Shown: positions 58,477-64,000 of the stretch, in pieces
How positions within the stretch are numbered: the stretch's first letter is position 1
Layout: the number at the start of each line of letters is the position of its first letter
Source of the DNA: UBA6770 sp965660875
Lineage (GTDB): Bacteria; Bacteroidota; Bacteroidia; Flavobacteriales_G; Salibacteraceae
Reading direction: 5' to 3'
Length of the DNA: 64,000 bases
Assembly: GCA_965660875.1 (NCBI GenBank)
Contig: CBFIBQ010000013.1
Coordinates: forward strand, 1 to 64,000
Program-made: the position numbers and the translations under genes
The notes under the pieces: model-generated
What the model was told of the DNA's origin: nothing
The model's database searches: none
Seen by the model: the letters and a program-made list of their open reading frames with translations, nothing else

Positions 58477-59124
58477 TTATTGCTGTGTCTTTTTAAAGTA
58501 AACCCTAATTTTTGCTGAATCCCTTAAATAGTTTGCCTCAACGAGCTCGACACGCTCTATGGACCTTCCCATGCGATCCTCAAGGTCGGCAATTAAAACC
58601 GCTTCGTTTTGAGGTTTAATATTTTCAATTTTTTCGTATAATACAGTTTGAATCTCTATCCCTGAACTCAGTATAAAGCGCTCTAAGTAATACATTAAGC
58701 CAAGCACAAAAAAGTTTGTAAAGAACAATTCACTGTAACTGATTTTTTTTGTAGAAATGGCATTAATAACCGCAATTCCAATAATGATGAACATATAGGT
58801 CATCTCTTTTACCGGAATAGTAGTCGTTCTATACCTCAATATGGAGAAAACAGCGAATAAGCCAAAAGCAAAACCAATACTCAGTTTGGTTGACGCAAAT
58901 AAATGGCAAATAAAAAATACTAATGGGCTAAATACCAAATAACTAAAAAGGTATTCACTGTCCTTTCTAGTTGCTTTGTATATCTTCAGTATTATGGTAT
59001 ACGAAACAAGTAAGTTTAAAGCCAGTCGGAACAAAAGCTCGTACAAATCATCGTTGAATAACTTGATTCCAAATAATCGGAGTGCATCTGACTTTAATAA
59101 AATAATATCTGCTAATAATTCCAT
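58477..59124 (-). CDS. DUF4956 family membrane protein
   Basis: A 215-residue membrane protein with about four or five helices in the first two thirds (SYTIILKIYKA, LVFSPLVFFICHLF, IGFAFGLFAVFSILRYRT, MFIIIGIAVINAI, FFVLGLMYYLERFI) and a soluble C-terminal domain of about 65 residues with RVELVEANYLRDSAKIRVYF. The AVFSILRYRTTTIPVKEMTYMF block is diagnostic. DUF4956 genes often sit beside VTC polyphosphate polymerase and CotH genes. Here it is four bases from the VTC gene and adjacent to DUF2490, so it is probably part of that complex. Confidence 0.87.
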   Translation of the reverse strand: MELLADIILLKSDALRLFGIKLFNDDLYELLFRLALNLLVSYTIILKIYKATRKDSEYLFSYLVFSPLVFFICHLFASTKLSIGFAFGLFAVFSILRYRTTTIPVKEMTYMFIIIGIAVINAISTKKISYSELFFTNFFVLGLMYYLERFILSSGIEIQTVLYEKIENIKPQNEAVLIADLEDRMGRSIERVELVEANYLRDSAKIRVYFKKTQQ

Positions 59125-59128
59125 GCTT

Positions 59129-59878
59129 CTAGGTATGTGCTTTTACTTTTTTTAAAAATGGTTTGAACCTGTTGTGTTTTATATCTGGTCGGTGAATTAA
59201 TACTGCGGCACAGTATTTAGAAAAACTGCTTGGATAACAATTTATCTTTTTCAATGCCGCCACAAAAATGCTATTATTTGAGAAACGCTCTTGTTTAATT
59301 TCAGCGATAGCTAAATTGCTGAATAAATGTCCATTTCCCTTATAAACTGCCTCAAGGTTTATGTCCAAAGTAAATTTCTCTGTCATATCTATATTGGCCA
59401 TTGTTATTCTGCTGTAATTTACGCCTACAGTTTCGGTTAAGTCGTTAAAGTCAATTCCCAATTGATCCTTTAGATAAGTCTCAGTCAATTCCGATTTACT
59501 CATGGCGAAGGCGGGTAGGGTAATCCGCCGTTTAACGGTTTTCGATTTATTGGTTTTTTTCTTTATTTCAAAAACGAAGGGGCCTGCTTCTGAGTATTGA
59601 CGTGAACGAACTTTAATTCTGTTTAAGTACCCTGCGTGGTGGTGTTTGAAGTAATTGAAATTTGGGTAATCAAAATAAAGGTTCTTGTAGTGAAATTGTC
59701 GTTGACCATTAATTTCAAGCACCACGGCTTTATTCTGTAGATCCGAAAGAAATGCTTCTAACTTATCAATTGAGAACATATACTTTGTATCCACACGAGC
59801 TTCAAAATCAACTTTGGAGAGCTCTTGTAAATCAATGGATTTAAAGTTATTGACTATATGTTTGATCTCGGGATTCAC
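59129..59878 (-). CDS. VTC-domain polyphosphate polymerase-like protein
   Basis: A 249-residue protein with the VTC/triphosphate-tunnel fold. RVDTKYMFSIDKLE, the NLYFDYPNFNYF strand, YLNRIKVRSRQY (Arg and Lys of the tunnel), FEIKKKTNKSKTVKRR and AIAEIKQERFS line the expected phosphate-binding tunnel. In yeast and in many bacteria these domains make polyphosphate from ATP. It is a single domain, with no membrane segment of its own, so the membrane DUF4956 protein just downstream may anchor it. It overlaps the upstream lipoprotein gene by four bases. Confidence 0.88.
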   Translation of the reverse strand: MNPEIKHIVNNFKSIDLQELSKVDFEARVDTKYMFSIDKLEAFLSDLQNKAVVLEINGQRQFHYKNLYFDYPNFNYFKHHHAGYLNRIKVRSRQYSEAGPFVFEIKKKTNKSKTVKRRITLPAFAMSKSELTETYLKDQLGIDFNDLTETVGVNYSRITMANIDMTEKFTLDINLEAVYKGNGHLFSNLAIAEIKQERFSNNSIFVAALKKINCYPSSFSKYCAAVLIHRPDIKHNRFKPFLKKVKAHT

Positions 59879-60645
59879 GGATTACGAAAATCAATTACTT
59901 GAATGTCTCCAATGTTTACGATAGAGTCCGTTTCGGCAATCGTTATGTTTTTTAAAACGGCTTCTTCGCCAGAGGGGCATTGCAAGGTCCTACATTCTGA
60001 CATGGCATATACTTGATAAGATCCGGCCTTTAATTCAGTAAACTCAAAGGAGCCATCCAAACTGGTTCTTACGTCATCGTTTTGTTGTGTGCCGGATCCA
60101 TAAATAATATATACTCTGGTATCTGCTTGTCCTTTTACACCTAACGTATCGTAGTCATCTTCATTGATATAAATGCCGGTTAAACTTCCACGAATGACCT
60201 TGTTTCCTCCTTCACCTGGTCCGGCATCTGTGTTACAACCTCTTCCCGTATAAATTTCTATTGCTATATCGTCAAGAATTACTTCGTCATCTTTTTTACC
60301 AATTTCAACCTCCTGCACTTGTTCGATCAGGCCGGTAGGGCATGCAGCGCATTCAGAGTAGGTGTGAATAGAGTATTGACCGGGTTGAAGAAACTCGAAT
60401 TTAAAACTACCATTAGAACTGGTGCGAACATCATCATCAATCTCTCCATTCGAGCCATAGCTAATGTAAACGCGCTCATCGGGTACAGCAATATTTTCGG
60501 CTAGTACGCTTCCATTTTCATCGCAATAATAGGTGCCAACTAAACTACCTTTCAGCGTCGCTTTTCCTCCTTCTCCAGGTTCTTTTGTACAAGAAAGAAA
60601 AAGAATGGAAACCCCAATAATCGAGCACATTTTTATCACATTCAT
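59875..60645 (-). CDS. Lipoprotein with two tandem cystine-linked beta domains
   Basis: A 256-residue lipoprotein with a lipobox LSC (Cys19). Two homologous domains of about 105 residues follow (about 25-130 and 145-253). Each starts with PGEGG, then K/R-G-S-L-x-G-x-Y, R-V-Y-I-x-Y-G-S, DDVRTS...GSF-x-F, G-x-Y-x-x-x-x-x-SEC and a C-P pair. They look like carboxypeptidase-regulatory/SdrD-B-type beta sandwiches with one disulfide each. No function is known. It is second in the operon, three bases after the LTD gene. Placement suggests it binds a surface or phosphorylated partner. Confidence 0.7.
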   Translation of the reverse strand: MNVIKMCSIIGVSILFLSCTKEPGEGGKATLKGSLVGTYYCDENGSVLAENIAVPDERVYISYGSNGEIDDDVRTSSNGSFKFEFLQPGQYSIHTYSECAACPTGLIEQVQEVEIGKKDDEVILDDIAIEIYTGRGCNTDAGPGEGGNKVIRGSLTGIYINEDDYDTLGVKGQADTRVYIIYGSGTQQNDDVRTSLDGSFEFTELKAGSYQVYAMSECRTLQCPSGEEAVLKNITIAETDSIVNIGDIQVIDFRNP

Positions 60646-60648
60646 AAC

Positions 60649-61386
60649 TTATTTTTTTAGAATTCGGTAGGTATCTTTATCCACCAATAGTTTGTATTTA
60701 CCATTTGCATAGCTTGCAAAATGGATCGTTGCATTAGATGTTTCCACCTTAGTTCGGTGCAATACTTTATCCGTTTTATTGTCTAAAACCTTTACAGTGA
60801 TCGTTTTCTGATTTGGGTTTTGGATAAGAACGGAGTAGTTGTTTTGGTTGAGTTCTATAGTCGCGTCTGATTTACTTTTTCCTTTGCGGTCACTGACAAA
60901 TATGCGTCCGGTTTTATTGGCCGCTCCAGGAGTTGGAATCAGATAATCTTTATCATCGCCACCATCTGGAAGTAATCCATAACTGATGTTTTTAAACTGT
61001 CGTTTGTAACGGAGTTTATGACAAATGGTTCCGTTGGGGTAACTCAGATAAATTTTTTCTCCGCTTTGTTTTAATTTGAAATTAGTGTTCAATTCTTTGG
61101 ATGGTTTATCGCCATTGGCCCAAAATATCAAAAAACCTTTTGATTTTATGGTAGTTCCTTTCGGAATCGTATACATCTTGATTGTGTCCTTGTCATCTGA
61201 AAGGTAGTAACCTCCTAAATCCAAAGCTTTAGTTCCGCTATTGTATAATTCAATGTAGTCGAATGTATTACCTGAACTACTTTTTACCAATCCTTTATTC
61301 TGGGTCAGTACCTCATTAATCACGATGGACTGTGCATTTGAACTCCAACTGAGGAATAGGCTGAAAATAATGACTGCGTATTTCAT
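60649..61386 (-). CDS. Secreted lamin-tail-domain (LTD) protein
   Basis: A 245-residue protein with a signal peptide (MKYAVIIFSLFLSWSSNAQ). The LTD fold covers about 20-150: IVINEVLTQNKG, FDYIELYNSGTKALDLGGYYLSD and GFLIFWANGD, with GPTPGAANK-like TPGAANKTG closing it. The last 90 residues form a small beta domain (VKVLDNKTDKVLHRT, HFASYANGKYKLLV). LTD proteins of bacteria are surface or secreted and often accompany CotH genes. First gene of the operon that continues with the lipoprotein, VTC, DUF4956 and DUF2490 genes. No strong -7 box was found. Confidence 0.88.
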   Translation of the reverse strand: MKYAVIIFSLFLSWSSNAQSIVINEVLTQNKGLVKSSSGNTFDYIELYNSGTKALDLGGYYLSDDKDTIKMYTIPKGTTIKSKGFLIFWANGDKPSKELNTNFKLKQSGEKIYLSYPNGTICHKLRYKRQFKNISYGLLPDGGDDKDYLIPTPGAANKTGRIFVSDRKGKSKSDATIELNQNNYSVLIQNPNQKTITVKVLDNKTDKVLHRTKVETSNATIHFASYANGKYKLLVDKDTYRILKK

Positions 61387-61496
61387 ATAGGCGGCTAAAT
61401 TAAGTTTTTGCTACCTTAATATGAAGAAACTGTAGCATTAGATGAGTTGTTTTTGATTCTATTTTTGTTGGAGTGCATTAATTTTAGTTTTAGCAT

Positions 61497-62171
61497 ATGG
61501 TATCCAATGAAATTCTCGCCTTTTTTAATCAATTAAATCCTCCTTTAATAAATACTCCAGCGGTTTCCATACTCGATCCGTTGAAACTGGCTGAAACCAA
61601 GCAAATCATAAAGCAGTTTTATTCCAAATATTACGCAGATAATAAAAAACGATTGGCATTTATTGGAATAAACCCAGGCAGGTTGGGGTCGGGATTAACC
61701 GGGATTGGGTTTACAGATCCAGTAAATTTAGAAGAGTTCTGTGGTATTCCAAACTCATTTCAAAAAAAACACGAACTCTCGTCTCGATTTATTTACGATA
61801 TGATTCAATCCTATGGAGGTGTAAATTCCTTTTACTCAGACGTATTTATTTCGAGCACCGTTCCATACGGTTTTGTCAAAAATGATATCAACTTAAATTA
61901 TTACGATATAAAAAGTTTAGAGGAGGAGTTAACTCCATACATAAAGGCGCAATTTGAGCAACAAATGCATTTTTTGAGAAGCGATGTGGCTTTTGTGATT
62001 GGAAAAGGGAAGAACTATAAATTTTTAGAACGGCTTAATAAATCTGAAGGTTATTTTGATCGATTAGAAGTTTTACCCCATCCGAGGTGGGTTATGCAAT
62101 ACCGATTAAAACGTAAAACAGAGTTTATTGAGGAGTATGTGCAAAAAATTGGATCTGCGAGCAAGCCTTAA
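61497..62171 (+). CDS. SMUG2-type uracil-DNA glycosylase family protein
   Basis: A 224-residue protein of the DUF4918/SMUG2 group. Motif 1 GINPGRLGSG (57-66) and motif 2 LPHPRWVMQYR (from about 193, with His195) are the two catalytic segments of the uracil-DNA glycosylase superfamily. Family members remove uracil or its oxidised forms from DNA. Length is normal and both motifs are intact. It stands alone, divergent from the LTD operon, with a TAGTTTTA box just upstream of the ATG. Confidence 0.85.
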   Translation: MVSNEILAFFNQLNPPLINTPAVSILDPLKLAETKQIIKQFYSKYYADNKKRLAFIGINPGRLGSGLTGIGFTDPVNLEEFCGIPNSFQKKHELSSRFIYDMIQSYGGVNSFYSDVFISSTVPYGFVKNDINLNYYDIKSLEEELTPYIKAQFEQQMHFLRSDVAFVIGKGKNYKFLERLNKSEGYFDRLEVLPHPRWVMQYRLKRKTEFIEEYVQKIGSASKP

Positions 62172-62186
62172 AACCTTTGTGGATTG

Positions 62187-63422
62187 CTATTTTTTCTTTT
62201 TGCGTTTTTTCTTACTGTTATAGGCTTCATTGTCCTCAATTAGTGACTTCCAATCATTACTACCATCATCAGATAGTAAGTTAATGATGGCTTTATCTCC
62301 CTTGCCTAAGTCAATTCGGGTAATTGGCACGCCGGTATAGTTTTCTATATCTTTTAACAAGCTTCGTTCTCCTTTGGAACAAAAGGAAATGGCAGTTCCT
62401 TTGGATGTTCCTCGACCCGTTCTACCAATTCTGTGCACATAGTTTTCTGCAACTTCGGGTATGTCGTAGTTTATTACTAAATCAACGTTCGGAATGTCAA
62501 TTCCACGCGCATTGACATCGGTAGTTATCAATACGCGATTTTCATTAGATTTAAACCGGTTTAAAATATCAATGCGCTTCTGCTGGTCCACATCACCGTG
62601 CATGCTTTCTGTAACAATTTGAACTCGCTCCATTGCCGCCTGAACACGTTCAGCTCTCACTCGCGTACGCACGAATACTAATATTTTTTTTGTTTCATAG
62701 TCTTTGATGTAGCGCTCTAAAAAGAAACGCTTTTCATCCATTTCAATATTCGCCACTGCATGACTTACGTTTTTTGAAACGGGGTCTTTTGGAGAGAGCT
62801 GAATTCGGATGGGGTTGCTAACAATAGAGTAGGCTAGCTTTTTTATTTCGTCGTTTATTGTAGCAGAAAAAAACAAGGTTTGTCTGCTTTTGGGGATATT
62901 ATGAAGTACATCGGTTATGTCGCTATAAAAGCCTAAAGCAAGCATTTGGTCGGCTTCATCCAAAATGAGTGTTTGAACTTTGTCTAAGTGAATACTTCTT
63001 TGGTTGATCAAGTCAAACATTCTTCCTGGGGTTGCTACCAAAATATCGATGCCTCTTTCCAACGAGGATTTTTGTGTTTCTTGTTCAACCCCTCCAAAAA
63101 CACTGACTGTTCGAACTTTTGTATTTTTTGCAAGCACATGAAAAACATTGGTAATTTGAATGGCCAACTCTCTAGTTGGAACCATTACCAGGGCCTGAAT
63201 ACCCAATTCTTTTTTGTGCTTTTTATTTTGCTGTACTTTATCGATTACAGGTATTGCAAAGGCAGCTGTTTTACCTGTTCCAGTCTGAGCTACAGCAAGC
63301 ACATCTTCGCCTTTGGCAATATTTGGTATCGCTTTAAATTGTATGTCAGTTGGCCTATTAAAACCAAGCTTTTCTAGGTTGGCTTTTATTTCAGGACTTA
63401 TGTGGTAAGATGAAAACTTCAT
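62187..63422 (-). CDS. DEAD-box RNA helicase
   Basis: A 411-residue helicase. It has the Q motif region (GFNRPTDIQFKAIP), Walker A AQTGTGKT at 45-52, PTRELA, TPGR, DEAD at 155-158, SAT at 186-188 and the second RecA domain motifs (VFVRTRVRAERV, TTDVNARGIDIPNVD, HRIGRTGR). The tail is very basic (KKKRKKKK) and probably binds RNA. It belongs to the RhlE/DeaD-like group and may act in ribosome assembly or cold adaptation. A TAACTTTG box at 63430-63437 lies seven bases before the ATG. Confidence 0.95.
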   Translation of the reverse strand: MKFSSYHISPEIKANLEKLGFNRPTDIQFKAIPNIAKGEDVLAVAQTGTGKTAAFAIPVIDKVQQNKKHKKELGIQALVMVPTRELAIQITNVFHVLAKNTKVRTVSVFGGVEQETQKSSLERGIDILVATPGRMFDLINQRSIHLDKVQTLILDEADQMLALGFYSDITDVLHNIPKSRQTLFFSATINDEIKKLAYSIVSNPIRIQLSPKDPVSKNVSHAVANIEMDEKRFFLERYIKDYETKKILVFVRTRVRAERVQAAMERVQIVTESMHGDVDQQKRIDILNRFKSNENRVLITTDVNARGIDIPNVDLVINYDIPEVAENYVHRIGRTGRGTSKGTAISFCSKGERSLLKDIENYTGVPITRIDLGKGDKAIINLLSDDGSNDWKSLIEDNEAYNSKKKRKKKK

Positions 63423-63429
63423 AGGGGGA

Positions 63430-63437
63430 CAAAGTTA
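63430..63437 (-). promoter_or_regulatory. Promoter -7 box TAACTTTG of the DEAD-box helicase gene
   Basis: Minus-strand TAACTTTG matches TAnnTTTG and ends seven bases before the ATG at 63422, giving a very short leader. Confidence 0.55.
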
Positions 63438-63553
63438 CAAGTAAGGCTGAGTCTTTAAGTGGTTTCTACATGAAAACTCGAAATTAAAAAGGAGTGATTT
63501 TAAATGCTCTACTTATAAACCCAAAGGAAATTAGAAAACACAACAAAATAGCA

Positions 63554-64000
63554 CTATTCGGGCAGGGGAATGTAGGTGTTGTCATTAGTGATTTTGGGAA
63601 ACAGTTTGGCTTTCCAATCTTGTTTGGCTTTTTCCAATTGACTTTTAGAACTGGAACAGAAATTCCAATACAGAAACCTTTCTTCCGGAAATGGTTCTCC
63701 TCCAAAAAGCAGTAAATGCGAACCTTTACGTATCAAAAATTCCGCATCATTAGCCGTATCGTGAATTATCATTTTTCCCGCCTCAACCTCTTCATCACCA
63801 CAACCTACTGAACCACTGATAACCAAAACACCTAACTCCCCATTCAAATGATGTTCAGAATTAAACAGTTGGTCTGAGTCGGCTTTTAGTTCTAGCATAA
63901 ATAAATCGGAATGCACTGGAAGGGGAGAGCTTACTCCAAAACCCGTCCCAGCGATTACTTTTATGTTCAACCCGTCTTTAGAAACAAAAGGAATTTTCTC
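63554..64000 (-). CDS. Pirin family protein, C-terminal part (cut by window edge)
   Basis: The frame is open from the window end at 64000 to the stop at 63554, about 148 codons, with no start inside needed: codons upstream of the first Met read EKIPFVSKDGLN, which fits the middle of a pirin. The visible part is the C-terminal cupin (Pirin_C): KVIAGTGFGVSSP, LMLELKADSDQLF-like FMLELKAD, LGVLVISGSVGCGDEEV and HLLLFGGEPFPEE. Pirins are metal-binding cupins, some with quercetinase activity. The N-terminal metal-binding cupin is outside the window. Confidence 0.87.
   Translation of the reverse strand, partial: EKIPFVSKDGLNIKVIAGTGFGVSSPLPVHSDLFMLELKADSDQLFNSEHHLNGELGVLVISGSVGCGDEEVEAGKMIIHDTANDAEFLIRKGSHLLLFGGEPFPEERFLYWNFCSSSKSQLEKAKQDWKAKLFPKITNDNTYIPLPE

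Noticed and set aside
63494..63715. 73-codon plus-strand frame over the pirin gene
   Set aside because: It is antisense to the pirin C-terminal cupin, which has recognisable family motifs.

Overview
The window is AT-rich chromosomal DNA from a Bacteroidota bacterium, most probably a marine-type member of the Flavobacteriales. Evidence: many secreted proteins ending in type IX secretion (T9SS) sorting domains of both type A and type B, a PorP/SprF-family outer-membrane protein, a BatA-domain protein, a DUF6913 gene next to dapA, promoters of the TAnnTTTG type, and few Shine-Dalgarno sequences. No rRNA, tRNA, prophage, insertion sequence or CRISPR array was found.

Layout. 1-6.9 kb: start of a dihydroorotase-like gene, a BatA/vWA membrane protein, an SGNH protein plus MBOAT O-acyltransferase pair, thiol peroxidase, a PlsC-like acyltransferase and a TauE/SafE permease. 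6.9-7.6 kb: a non-coding stretch with degenerate inverted and tandem repeats. 7.6-15 kb: clpB, then three T9SS cargo proteins (one type B, a secreted cyclophilin, a SprB-repeat protein). 15-22.3 kb: a complete thiamin operon on the minus strand (thiS-thiC-thiE-like-thiD-thiE-thiG-thiH-thiF) behind a TPP riboswitch and a clear promoter. 22.3-31.3 kb: murQ, a secreted subtilase coupled to an AlkC-type DNA glycosylase, a large LamG-type surface protein, an RsmI-like methyltransferase and a low-molecular-weight phosphatase. 31.3-34.3 kb: enoyl-CoA hydratase and paaZ separated by a long palindrome. 34.3-41.2 kb: an unusual non-coding or micro-ORF element, a Crp/Fnr regulator with a glutaredoxin-like partner, DUF6913-dapA, a ferredoxin-like protein, ligA, a solute-binding protein and prmC. 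41.3-46.6 kb: a lipoprotein, an MMPL/RND exporter, a small secreted protein, an SDR and a tandem VOC protein. 46.7-52.8 kb: a 1677-residue PKD-repeat type B cargo coupled to its PorP/SprF partner. 52.7-55.6 kb: a lipoprotein/HEAT pair and an M14 carboxypeptidase. 55.6-61.4 kb: a cell-envelope cassette (CotH kinase facing an operon of LTD protein, duplicated-domain lipoprotein, VTC polyphosphate polymerase, DUF4956 and DUF2490). 61.5-64 kb: SMUG2-like glycosylase, DEAD-box helicase and a cut-off pirin.

How genes work together. The thiamin operon encodes the HMP branch (ThiC, ThiD), the thiazole branch (ThiF, ThiS, ThiG, ThiH) and the joining step (ThiE), under TPP control. The surface proteins form a T9SS export theme. 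The CotH/VTC/DUF4956/DUF2490/LTD cassette is the best candidate for a poorly described system: it pairs a secreted kinase-fold protein with a membrane polyphosphate polymerase module and secreted binding proteins.
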